The notes under the pieces were generated by a model. That model did no database searches and was not told where the DNA came from. It saw only the letters and a list, made by a program, of their open reading frames with translations. From an uncultured Arthrobacter sp. (GTDB lineage: Bacteria > Actinomycetota > Actinomycetes > Actinomycetales > Micrococcaceae): a stretch of 64,000 bases of DNA. A program made the translations under genes and the position numbers. The stretch is taken from the NCBI RefSeq assembly GCF_947495145.1, contig NZ_CANLXP010000012.1, positions 40,556-104,555 on the forward strand. Reading direction: 5' to 3'. Every line of letters starts with the position of its first letter. Within the stretch, counting starts at the first letter, position 1. This document shows, piece after piece, positions 55,865 to 63,923 of the stretch.

Positions 55865-56535
55865 TGAAGCTTCTTCTCACCTCGGCAGGCGTCACCAATC
55901 CAACGATCCTCACTGCGCTCGAAGAGCTTCTCAGCAAGCCGATCAGCGAGTCCAGCGCACTGTGCATTCCCACCGCCCAATATGGCCACCCATGGGTCGG
56001 CCCCGGCATCAAGGCATGGGAATTCATCAGCGGAAGATCCGAGAATCCCATGGTTGACCTCGGATGGAGATCGGTCGGCGTGCTGGAATTGACCGCGCTG
56101 CCGAGCATCGATGAAGAACGATGGAAGCCACTCGTTCTGGAGACCGACGTGTTACTGGCGGCTGGCGGTGACGCCCTATACCTCAACCACTGGGTGCAGC
56201 AGTCGGGACTGGTCGACATGTTCCCGTCGCTGACGAAAACTGTGTGGGTTGGGATGAGCGCTGGCAGCATGGTGATGACTCCGCAGATAGGTCGAGAGTT
56301 CGTCGGCTGGAAGCCGACGACGGGTGACGACGGCGCACTGGGAATGGTTCACTTTTCGATCTGCCCGCACCTCGCGCCTGATGGCGCACCCGGTAACTCT
56401 CTCGCGGCAGCAGAGAAATGGGCTGCCGGTATACGCCACCCGTCCTACGCCATCGATGACCAGACGGCCATCAGCGTGACCGATGACGCTGTGGACGTCC
56501 TCACAGAGGGCATCTGGCGGTACTTCCCAAAGTAG
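55864..56535 (+). CDS. S51-family peptidase-like protein (PepE type)
   Basis: A 223-residue protein with the type 1 glutamine-amidotransferase-like fold of dipeptidase E. The nucleophile elbow is VGMSAGSMVM with Ser in place of Cys, DVLLAAGGDALYLNHW precedes it, and FSICPHL may bear the histidine. It would cleave Asp-X dipeptides or act on related substrates. GTG start, leaderless geometry. It begins the accessory island and stands alone. Confidence 0.82.
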   Translation: MKLLLTSAGVTNPTILTALEELLSKPISESSALCIPTAQYGHPWVGPGIKAWEFISGRSENPMVDLGWRSVGVLELTALPSIDEERWKPLVLETDVLLAAGGDALYLNHWVQQSGLVDMFPSLTKTVWVGMSAGSMVMTPQIGREFVGWKPTTGDDGALGMVHFSICPHLAPDGAPGNSLAAAEKWAAGIRHPSYAIDDQTAISVTDDAVDVLTEGIWRYFPK

Positions 56536-56691
56536 ACGGCGGCCAGCTTCACTGCCAGGAGGACCAGCTTGCAAACAATGAGTTTGCCCTCAATGTGCCT
56601 ACCGGCGCGCTGACGGTTTGCTTACGGAGATTTTCAACGTAGTCAGAGAGCTGGTGCCGCCAACTAGAGTGACGTCCTAGACTTCGTCTCG

Positions 56692-56704
56692 TAGTCTCGA
56701 GCTA
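56692..56704 (+). promoter_or_regulatory. leaderless -10 box for lipoprotein gene
   Basis: TAGTCT (56692-56697) is six bases before the ATG at 56704. Confidence 0.45.
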
Positions 56705-57180
56705 TGGGGAGAATTACTTGGTTCGGAGTGATCGCGATCACGGCGGGACTAGCGGGGTGCGCAGCCGAATCAGCGGCGCCCACACCCGGGTTGACGGCTC
56801 AGCAGCAGTCGGTCTCACCTGGATCGATTGCCGAGTCAGAGTTACAAGGCCCGCTTCCTACGGAGGCAATCACCGCAGAGCAGAGCTCTGTCCCACAAGA
56901 TTCGGCTTATCCGTTTCCAAGGGTTGGGTGGCTTGATGGAGGCAACAAGTTCGCCATAGTCCTCGCAGGGAGTTCGAGCTGCCCTTCATTTCCGTCATCG
57001 ATCGAGGTCGTTGACGCCCATCGCCTAGTTATCGGCACAGATCGGCGCGAAGCCGACGTGTGCTCAGGTGACATGGCTCCCCGCACCCATGTGCTGGTAA
57101 CCCCTACGGAGATTGATCGCACTCACGGGGTTACCGTCGAATATGGCGATGGAACGACTGTCATGTTGCCGCCCCTCTAA
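56704..57180 (+). CDS. small lipoprotein of unknown function
   Basis: A 158-residue predicted lipoprotein: signal peptide with lipobox LAGC at about residues 16-19, a polar linker rich in Ser/Gln/Pro, then a small domain of about 85 residues (YPFPRVGWLDGGNKFAIVLAGSSSCPSFPSSIEVV) with two cysteines. No family is recognised. It is encoded in the island between the S51 gene and tiny ORFs. Confidence 0.7.
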   Translation: MGRITWFGVIAITAGLAGCAAESAAPTPGLTAQQQSVSPGSIAESELQGPLPTEAITAEQSSVPQDSAYPFPRVGWLDGGNKFAIVLAGSSSCPSFPSSIEVVDAHRLVIGTDRREADVCSGDMAPRTHVLVTPTEIDRTHGVTVEYGDGTTVMLPPL

Positions 57181-57240
57181 CGATTGTCCAGCTGGGCGAC
57201 TTCCTCTGGACCGGGCCGCATGAGCCGAAGGAGCCCAACC

Positions 57241-57366
57241 ATGACGAAGGAAGTACTTACGGTGAGCCTTCGGCTTACGGCGCTGGGGCGGGCAGCCGAT
57301 GGTGAATACGGCGCGTTAACACTCCGCCGCTCTGGACAATGCGTCGTTTGGATGCCAGCGTTCTAA
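57241..57366 (+). CDS. possible 41-residue protein
   Basis: An ATG at 57241 with an AAGGAG six bases upstream opens a 41-codon frame (MTKEVLTVSLRLTALGRAAD and on). No family is recognised and codon use gives little support. A longer frame starting at 57184 lacks a Shine-Dalgarno. Confidence 0.3.
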   Translation: MTKEVLTVSLRLTALGRAADGEYGALTLRRSGQCVVWMPAF

Positions 57367-57387
57367 ATAACCCGAAGGGAGCGCACT

Positions 57388-57637
57388 ATGGCGTCCAAGT
57401 TGTTCTCGCTGAATGACCGTGATGCTGCCACTTGGAGAAGGATAATGTTCGCTGCCTCCATTGCAGGAGCCATCTTTCCTCTTACAGAGCATCGTCTCCG
57501 CGTCCCTCGGTGGTATTCATATAACAGCCGTAACGCTTCCTTTAGCCGTCTTCTTCATTGTGATTGCCGTCATGATCAAGCTCATGCTCAGCGCGAGGCG
57601 TCGCCAGCTTGACGACCCCCTCAACACGATCGACTGA
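57388..57637 (+). pseudogene. frameshifted two-helix membrane protein
   Basis: From the ATG at 57388 (Shine-Dalgarno GAAGGGA) the first frame encodes LFSLNDRDAATWRRIMFAASIAGAIF, then runs into a non-hydrophobic tail. One base further on, frame 2 carries LLQSIVSASLGGIHITAVTL and a second helix PLAVFFIVIAVMIKLML with a basic stop and ends TGA at 57635-57637. Skipping one base at about 57478 (CTTTCCTCTT) joins them into an 82-residue protein with two membrane helices. It is a frameshifted gene, a sequencing error, or a programmed +1 shift. Confidence 0.6.
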
Positions 57638-57849
57638 AGAGTCGACGAGCACGGGGCAGCGGTACTGGAAGCTATAACACGAGCGGTAGCCGTGCTCTTG
57701 GGGTTCGGCTTACGCGGCTGAATTATGGTTCACGAGAGGGCTGTGCTCCCAGCCCAGCGAACTTGCTGCCGATCTAGCTTAGTGAGCCATCTTCGGTGGT
57801 GGTGCCACACTTCAGCTTTCAATTGACCAATTTGATCGGAACTGGAAGC
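57638..57849. other. non-coding gap before the GNAT-PIN operon
   Basis: About 210 bp with no convincing gene. The phrase CTGGAAGCTA recurs at 57666 and 57842, which may be chance. TTGACC at 57823 is a possible -35. Confidence 0.35.
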
Positions 57850-57875
57850 TAGATTGGGTGTGCGCAGTACTGCGC
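57850..57875 (+). promoter_or_regulatory. promoter and 14-bp palindrome of the GNAT-PIN operon
   Basis: TAGATT (57850-57855) is a -10 candidate. The perfect palindrome GCGCAGTACTGCGC (57862-57875) lies over the start of the transcript, 20 bp before the GTG start with AGGAAG ahead of it. This is the layout of an autoregulated toxin-antitoxin operator. Confidence 0.55.
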
Positions 57876-57895
57876 CAGGACAGACAGGAAGCGCC

Positions 57896-59905
57896 GTGGG
57901 GGAATCGGTGGTCATTCGGCCATGCAACGAAGCCGACTTTGAGGCTGTCGTGGAACTGGGTGACCGATTCAAGAAGTATCTCGGGCTCTATCCGCACGAC
58001 GCTTACCGGACGTCTATCCTTGCGAACTGCGTTTACGGAGCCTTCGACCGTGACAAGTTGGTTGGCTACGTGCTTTTCGCCCTACCCTACGCTGACGTTC
58101 GACTGATCCACCTTTGCATAGAGCCGGGTTACCGCGGGGCAGGCCTCTCCCGACGGTTGGTGGACGAAATACAACTGCAGCACGCAGACAGGCAAGGCAT
58201 CCGCGTTAAGTGCCGCCGGGACTATCCCGCGCATCGCGTCTGGCCCAAGCTCGGCTTCCAAGCGGAGAGCTTCCCCGAAGGGAGGGGCAGGGACAAAGCC
58301 GAGTTGACTGCCTGGCGGAGATCCTTCGGTCATATCGACCTGTTCTCAGCCTCGTTGGCGGACGATCCTCGTATTCAAGTCGCACTAGACACCAACGTCA
58401 TCATGGATATCCTCTTGGACCGAAATCCAGAGACCGAGGAGTTTCTCGAGTCTCCTATCTTGCAGGGAGAGGTGACCTACTGTGTTTCGCGGTCGGTGAG
58501 AAATGAACTGTCCGGGCTCGAACCAGTCACCCGCCGGCGGCGGGTCATGTCCCAGCTAGGAAGGTTTGAAGAGCTCTCCAGCGAACTGTCAGTATGCGAT
58601 GCTCTTTGCAGCGAACTGCTGCGGGCCATCCCTCCCATTGATCTGCTCAAAGACCCCAGCTTGAAGGCTGATGCACGCCTCGTTGCGGAAACTATTGTCA
58701 GCGGGGCGTCCGTCATGGTCACCAATGACGACAACGCCGCGAAACTTCTGCGCCCGCTAGCTCTGCGACATGGCGTTGATATTCTGCACCCTTCCCAACT
58801 TCTTTTGACGATTGATGAGCTCAAAGGAGTTCGCAGGGATGGCACCGAGAGAATTCAGAACACGGAACTAACGATTGGGCAGGCTCCGGCCGGCGTAGAC
58901 CGCGAACTTGACCACCTGGTGAGTACGCATAGCGGCGAGACCAAAGCGCAGTTCAGAAGCATCGTGCGATCCAAAATGAATTCGGACATACAGATAGTAC
59001 GTACGTCCGATAGCCGTCTTGCTGATGCACTGATAGTTACAAACACTTCTGCCGGAGTCGTTGACCTAGAGTTGCTCAGAGTGCGGCGCGCCCCCTTAGG
59101 CCCCGCCCTTCTCAAGCAACTCCTCTTTCAGCTCAGACATGAGGCCCTGCGTCAGGGCGCTCTCCGGATCGTCCTCACAGACCCTGCGCCAGGGGGCGGC
59201 GAGAGTTACGCAGACATTCTTGAGCAGGAGGGAGCAAAACTCCTCAACGGTCGTTGGACCATTCAGGTGGTTGATGTCCAGGTCGAACTCAACGAACTTC
59301 GCACAGGTCATTTTGCCGGGTGGGACCTATCGCCCTGGGTCGAGAGTGGCCTGACAAATGCTAGCGACTATGCAAGGTTGGAGCGCCAACTATGGCCGCT
59401 AAAAATCCGAGATGCACCGCTCCGATGCTACGTAGTTCCCATCAAACAGGCGTTCGCTAGCGAGCTTCTTGGGTACGACAACCCGCTCCTCGCCCGCAAA
59501 AAGGACCTCGGGATCAGCCGGAGGCACGTCTATTACAAGTCGGCTCCATACACACCGAAGGCACCGGGCAGGATCCTATGGTATGCGAGCGGACCGCTCG
59601 GTGGTTCAGTTGTCGCCGCGTCCCAGCTCATCTCGACTCACCGTGCAACGCCGGGCGCCCTGCACAAGAGATTCCAGAAGTACGGCGTTTGGTCTAAATC
59701 TGATATCGAGTCACGCGCGAGTAAAACGGGAGAGGCCGTCGCACTCCGCTTCGGTGACACCGAGATCTTCCGCTCGTCTGTGAAGCTGTCCGATGCAGAA
59801 GCTATCGTGAGCGCACATGGTCGAGCATTGAACAAGGTACCAACCGCCCGGGAGGTACCCGACGCTGCCTTCCACGAAATTTATAGCAAAGGCATGAACC
59901 AATGA
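57896..59905 (+). CDS. GNAT-PIN-GNAT-like-PUA-like multidomain protein
   Basis: A 669-residue fusion. Residues 1-147 are a GNAT acetyltransferase (acetyl-CoA loop IEPGYRGAGLSRRL at 75-88; C-terminal VWPKLGF). Residues 160-305 are a PIN nuclease: LDTNVIMD gives Asp165 and Asp171, RNELSG gives Glu204, DARLVAE gives Asp259 and TNDDNA gives Asp278/279. Residues 320-500 resemble a degenerate second GNAT without the RxxGxG loop. Residues 505-640 look PUA/EVE/ASCH-like (VYYKSAPYTPKAPGRILWYA, VALRFGDTEIF). GTG 57896 is chosen for its AGGAAG; the TTG at 57854 precedes the palindrome. The gene overlaps an ASCH gene by 4 bp. An RNA-targeting toxin-like role is inferred. Confidence 0.75.
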   Translation: MGESVVIRPCNEADFEAVVELGDRFKKYLGLYPHDAYRTSILANCVYGAFDRDKLVGYVLFALPYADVRLIHLCIEPGYRGAGLSRRLVDEIQLQHADRQGIRVKCRRDYPAHRVWPKLGFQAESFPEGRGRDKAELTAWRRSFGHIDLFSASLADDPRIQVALDTNVIMDILLDRNPETEEFLESPILQGEVTYCVSRSVRNELSGLEPVTRRRRVMSQLGRFEELSSELSVCDALCSELLRAIPPIDLLKDPSLKADARLVAETIVSGASVMVTNDDNAAKLLRPLALRHGVDILHPSQLLLTIDELKGVRRDGTERIQNTELTIGQAPAGVDRELDHLVSTHSGETKAQFRSIVRSKMNSDIQIVRTSDSRLADALIVTNTSAGVVDLELLRVRRAPLGPALLKQLLFQLRHEALRQGALRIVLTDPAPGGGESYADILEQEGAKLLNGRWTIQVVDVQVELNELRTGHFAGWDLSPWVESGLTNASDYARLERQLWPLKIRDAPLRCYVVPIKQAFASELLGYDNPLLARKKDLGISRRHVYYKSAPYTPKAPGRILWYASGPLGGSVVAASQLISTHRATPGALHKRFQKYGVWSKSDIESRASKTGEAVALRFGDTEIFRSSVKLSDAEAIVSAHGRALNKVPTAREVPDAAFHEIYSKGMNQ

Positions 59906-60357
59906 GGACTCCTCAATCGTCCCATCAATTGGATAAGCACTCGGACGCGGTCCTCATATCAATCCGAACGCGTTTCGTTCGCTCTATCTTGGCTGGCACG
60001 AAGACTTTTGAGTTGCGCAAAAAGATTCCACAGTCGCCGATTGGAAGATTGTTGGTGATGTACTCCTCGGGGGAAGAACAGGCAATCACCGCTTATGCAA
60101 GGGTCGCCGGTGTTACTTCCGGTACACCGGGAGTGATTTGGGAGCGGTATGGCTCGCGGCTTGGCCTAAGTCATGAGGAATTCACAGCGTACTTCGACGG
60201 ATCGACGGTTGCGCATGCCCTCCACCTTGAGGATGTCACTCCTAGCCGGCGGCATCTATCGCTCAACGAACTGCGTAATGACCATTCGCTAGAACCGCCC
60301 CAAAGTTGGAGATACCTGTCTCAGGAAACTCATGCACAACTCCTAAACACCCTTTGA
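59902..60357 (+). CDS. ASCH-domain protein
   Basis: A 151-residue PUA-superfamily ASCH domain protein. The motif ISIRTRFVRSILAGTKTFELRKKIP contains the GxKxxExR signature seen in ASCH proteins that bind RNA or modified nucleotides. The start ATG overlaps the GNAT-PIN stop (ATGA), so it is translated with it. Plausible roles are antidote, RNA-binding specificity factor or regulator of the PIN protein. Confidence 0.78.
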   Translation: MRTPQSSHQLDKHSDAVLISIRTRFVRSILAGTKTFELRKKIPQSPIGRLLVMYSSGEEQAITAYARVAGVTSGTPGVIWERYGSRLGLSHEEFTAYFDGSTVAHALHLEDVTPSRRHLSLNELRNDHSLEPPQSWRYLSQETHAQLLNTL

Positions 60358-60451
60358 TCGGAGAATGATCCGGTTTTGGCCGGAGCGGGTAGATTCTGCG
60401 AGAAGTGCTTCTGGTGGCTTGCGTTGACCGTTCGTATTTGGTGAAGGACTT

Positions 60452-61360
60452 ATGGATCTTGAAGTTTTTGTGAGGCGGGCCAGGCTGTGGAACCGGGATC
60501 CGGGCCCTCAGCACAATGCGCTGGTGAAGAAGCTCAGCTCTGAGGACGCTGAGACGATCATTGATCTCTTCGAGCAAGCCCAGCGCAGCGCGTCCGAGTT
60601 ATTCATCCAATGGAAGGCTAGGCCCGAGTCCCAGGCACTCTTCGCGGCGAAGACCGTTGAACCGGACAAGGGCAATCCACCAAACCCCCAGGACTTTGAC
60701 CCCGCAGCCCCTCCATTATTGGGCAGGGTGGATGACCCGCAGCCCTTCAGCTACGAGCAGTGGCTGAAGGGCTGGTGCCTGTATCAAGTCCTCGTCGGCA
60801 ATGTCCCACCGCCCGATGGACACTTTCTGGAGCAACTGGATCGGCCTGCAATGTTCGACTTCTTCGAGGGCATGATTGGGAACGGACTCCCAGATGCCTT
60901 CGAGGAGGCCTACGAGCGCAGCACCGACACGCTGTGGCCCCTCAAACCCCGTGAAGACGAACCGCGCTTCCTCGAATATGCAGAACAGCTCGAACATGCT
61001 CCTCACCGGGTGCAGTTATATCGGGCAACCATGAGAGAAGTCGCCATGGACATCAACGCATCCGAATCATGGCGGCAGTGGTGGCTGAGCGGGCCCTTAC
61101 GGGCAGTGGAGTTCGGGATCGCCGAAAGTCGCGCCATGTACCCCGGCGCTGCAGCTATGCACACTGGACAGGAACCAACGTCAACACGCATGCGAAAGAA
61201 AGGTCTCAGGATCATCGGCCACATCACGCCGAACCTGGACCGCATACTGGAGACGGATGAATCAGACATGCCGAAACTCGTACTAGCGGACCTGACCATA
61301 CTGCTGCGAAAGGTTCATCAGAAATACGCCTTCACCGGGCAGATGCCCGCTGCCAAGTAG
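60452..61360 (+). CDS. protein of unknown function beside the GNAT-PIN/ASCH operon
   Basis: A 302-residue, soluble, acidic protein. I recognise no family. It opens MDLEVFVRRARLWNRDPG and is mainly helical, with a Trp-rich stretch (YEQWLKGWCLYQVLVGN, ESWRQWWLSGPLRAVEFG) and a C-terminal KLVLADLTILLRKVHQKYAF. No signal peptide or membrane helix. The ATG at 60452 is preceded by GAAGGA. It is 94 bp from the ASCH gene and could be transcribed with it. Confidence 0.6.
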   Translation: MDLEVFVRRARLWNRDPGPQHNALVKKLSSEDAETIIDLFEQAQRSASELFIQWKARPESQALFAAKTVEPDKGNPPNPQDFDPAAPPLLGRVDDPQPFSYEQWLKGWCLYQVLVGNVPPPDGHFLEQLDRPAMFDFFEGMIGNGLPDAFEEAYERSTDTLWPLKPREDEPRFLEYAEQLEHAPHRVQLYRATMREVAMDINASESWRQWWLSGPLRAVEFGIAESRAMYPGAAAMHTGQEPTSTRMRKKGLRIIGHITPNLDRILETDESDMPKLVLADLTILLRKVHQKYAFTGQMPAAK

Positions 61361-61423
61361 AAAGGCCAGGCCTGCCCACGGATTAGCGGGCATCCCCTTT
61401 CAGCAGGTGCGCTGAGCGATCCG

Positions 61424-61615
61424 TCAGAAAATACGCCAGGGCGGTCTACTGCTCCATAACCCTTGATCGACCATCTCGCGGATGGCCTTCAGAACGTGAG
61501 GATGAAGTACCGGGAGTGTCTCGCTGAGGTCTACGACCGGTTCGAAATAGCGATTCTTCGCGATCTCATTGGTGGCCCGGAGGACGTTCAAATCCTCCTC
61601 GCCCAAAAGCTCCTG
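61424..61615 (-). pseudogene. C-terminal gene fragment cut by IS21-type element
   Basis: Minus-strand frame TQELLGEEDLNVLRATNEIA to the stop at 61424, about 63 residues of soluble, regular-looking sequence, opens exactly at the IS boundary. Its apparent start (TTG at 61621) lies within the element, so it is the 3' end of an interrupted gene. The family is not recognised. Confidence 0.5.
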
Positions 61616-61622
61616 TGTCAAT

Positions 61623-61709
61623 GGCCATTAGTTTCTGCCCATAGGCGGCCAGTGAATGTGCCCGCTGGTGGCCAGTAAAACTGCCCGGTGATGGCCAACA
61701 GATCTGCCC
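61623..61709 (+). repeat. four direct repeats of the IS21 terminus
   Basis: GGCCA-N5..7-TGCCC occurs at 61623-61640, 61647-61663, 61670-61686 and 61693-61709, a 23-24 bp period. Such multiple repeats are transposase-binding sites of IS21 ends. Confidence 0.8.
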
Positions 61710-61750
61710 ACTGTGTGGTTCGGCGGGGTTGGCCATCGTTGGGGATGGGG

Positions 61751-62539
61751 TTAGTTCAGGGCGGTGACTCCTTTCCCGGCGAGGGCTTGGGTGAGGCGGA
61801 CGGAATCGCCGCTGGTTTGGCAGACGTGGGCGTGGTGCAGGAGCCGGTCGACGGTGGCGGTGGCGAGGGTTTTGGGCATGAGCTCGTCGAAGCCGGCGGG
61901 GTGGAGGTTGGAGCTGATCGCGATGGAGCGTTTCTCGTAGGCTGCGTCAACGACCCGGTAGAGGCCTTCGGCGGCGTCCGTGGCCACCGGCAGCAGTCCG
62001 ATGTCGTCGATGATCACCAGCTCGGCGCGTAGGATCCGGGACACGGCTCGGGTGACGCTGTCATCGGTGCGGTGCGCACGGATCAGGACACCGAGGTCCT
62101 CGAGCCGGAACCACGCCACTCTCATTCCGGCTTCCACGGCTTGCTGGCCGAGTGCTTCGAGGAAGAACGTTTTCCCGGTCCCCGAGGGCCCGCAGACGAC
62201 GAGGTTCTCCCGCCGGGTGACCCATTCCAGGGTCCGTAATGCTTGTTGGGTCGGGGCGGGGATAGACGAGGCGTCGGGGTCCCAGGCATCGAAGGTTTTC
62301 CCGGTGGGAAAGCCTGCTGCTTTGCGCCGGTTGGCGAGCATGGACCGGGCCCGCCCGGCGGTTTCCTCGGTGAAGAGGGCCTTGATGACTTCGACCGGTT
62401 CCCACCGCTGCGCTTTCGCGGTGGCGATCAGTTCCGGTGCCAGGGCACGGGCGTGCGGCATCTTCAACTGACGCATCAGCGCTTCGAGTTCCGCAGGCAA
62501 CGGCGGTGCGGCGGTGTTAGTTGTGGTGACGGGGCTCAT
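61751..62539 (-). CDS. istB: IS21-family ATP-binding helper
   Basis: A 262-residue AAA+ ATPase that helps IstA. Walker A is GPSGTGKTF, Walker B LVIIDDIGLL, with the N-terminal MRQLKMPHARALAPELIATAKAQRW typical of IstB. ATG start overlaps istA by 4 bp. Intact by eye. Confidence 0.93.
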   Translation of the reverse strand: MSPVTTTNTAAPPLPAELEALMRQLKMPHARALAPELIATAKAQRWEPVEVIKALFTEETAGRARSMLANRRKAAGFPTGKTFDAWDPDASSIPAPTQQALRTLEWVTRRENLVVCGPSGTGKTFFLEALGQQAVEAGMRVAWFRLEDLGVLIRAHRTDDSVTRAVSRILRAELVIIDDIGLLPVATDAAEGLYRVVDAAYEKRSIAISSNLHPAGFDELMPKTLATATVDRLLHHAHVCQTSGDSVRLTQALAGKGVTALN

Positions 62540-63923
62540 TCGGCTGCCTCCTCGGTGGTGCCGAGCCGGGACCAGGCGGCGGTGCCCTGGGTCAGGGACC
62601 GGTCCTCGTTGGCGGCGTGCGTGGTGGTGCGTTTGGTGGTGGCGTTCAGGATCGAGGCAAGGTCGCCGTGGGCGAACCGGCCGTGCAGCGCGGCGTTTCC
62701 GAGGGCCCGGTCCACGGCTGCGGTGCCGGCGATTTTGGCCAGGGTGACGGCTTCGGCCATTTTCACGTTCATCCGCTGCGCGCCTGCGGCGGCGGCTTCG
62801 ATGAGCCAGGTCCGGGCTCCTTCCCCGAGGGCCAGGAACTCGGCCTCGTCAGCGGTGCGGGCCTTGACCGTGTAATCACCCGGGATCCGGGTCCTGGTGC
62901 CGGGGAAGTGCTCATCACAGATCGCGGGGCTGCCCGGGCGGGCACGGCGGTGCCGGGCCACTTCGACCGGACCGGCAGGGCCGTGATGGACGATGATGAT
63001 CTGCTCGCCGGGCCCGGTGCCGTGGGCGCGGACGAACACGCGGGCGCCGAGCAGGTGCGCCGGCACCGAGTACTGCCCGTTCTCGAAGGTCACCATGGGG
63101 GTGTTCTCCGGGACGGTGCGGGAGAGCCCGAACGCGACCGTATGCGCGGTGCCCGGAACCCGATGCAACCGGGGTTGTTCCTCGGCGAGCATCGCCACGG
63201 GTTTACGCCGGGTGAGCCGGTGTTCGCGCTGGTTCACATGATCCATGAACGCCTCGCACGCCGCCTCCAACTCGGTGAAGGTCCCGTAGTCGGTGCGGAG
63301 GTTGGTGTCGGTGGGAACGAGGTCGGCTTTGGCGAGTTTCACCGCGGCTTCGACTCCGCCCTTGCTGGCCGGGTCCGCGGGCTGGCAGGTCAGCACCGTG
63401 ACACCGTAATGCCGGGCGAAGTCCAGGGTCTGCTGGTTCCGGACCGGGACCCCGGCAACATGGGCGGTGGTCACGGTCTTCTCGTTATCGGTCAGCACAT
63501 ACGTCGGTGCCCCGCCCAGGATCCGGAAGCACCGATCCAGGGCGGCGAACACGCTGGGTGCGGTCCGGTCCTTGAGCGGGATCACGATCCGGAACCGGGA
63601 CCAAGCCAGCCAGGCGACGAACAAGACGGTCTTCACCCCATTGATGCGCGGACCGTCGCCGAAGTCGTACTGCAACCACATACCCGGCTCGGTGATCCAC
63701 GGCCGGTGCACCCGGGTGTGTCCGAGACGCCACGCGGCTTTGACCTGAGCGATCGCCCGCCGGGTCGACCGCTCAGAACCCTCATAGCCGAGGGCGACGA
63801 GTTTTTCGTGGGCTTTATCGGCGCGGATCCGGCCCTTCGAGCCCTCGACCCATTCCTCGATCTTGGGCAGGAACGGGTCCGTGACACGGTCCCGGGCAGC
63901 GGGTTCGGCGATCGGGCGTCCGG
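62536..63923 (-). pseudogene. istA: IS21-family transposase, 5' truncated by IS3-type insertion
   Basis: The frame continues to an ATG at 63951, but its first ten codons (MSPSNPVRFT) belong to the IS3-type terminal repeat. Native sequence begins GRPIAEPAARDRVTDPFLPKIEEWVE; the N-terminal HTH of about 50-60 residues is missing. The DDE core remains: WLQYDFGDG, LTDNEKT and KGGVEAAVK. It may still be expressed as a shortened protein but is unlikely to transpose normally. Confidence 0.75.

Larger units (their letters stand above)
61615..63923 (-). mobile_element. IS21-family element, interrupted
   Basis: Contains istA and istB on the minus strand and multiple terminal repeats at the right (plus-coordinate low) end starting TGTCAATGGCCA near 61615. 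The other end is not seen: an IS3-type element joins at 63924, inside the 5' part of istA. Confidence 0.8.

Noticed and set aside
57666..57850. CTGGAAGCTA direct repeat as an attachment site
   Set aside because: Only about ten bases match and no integrase is present; treated as chance.
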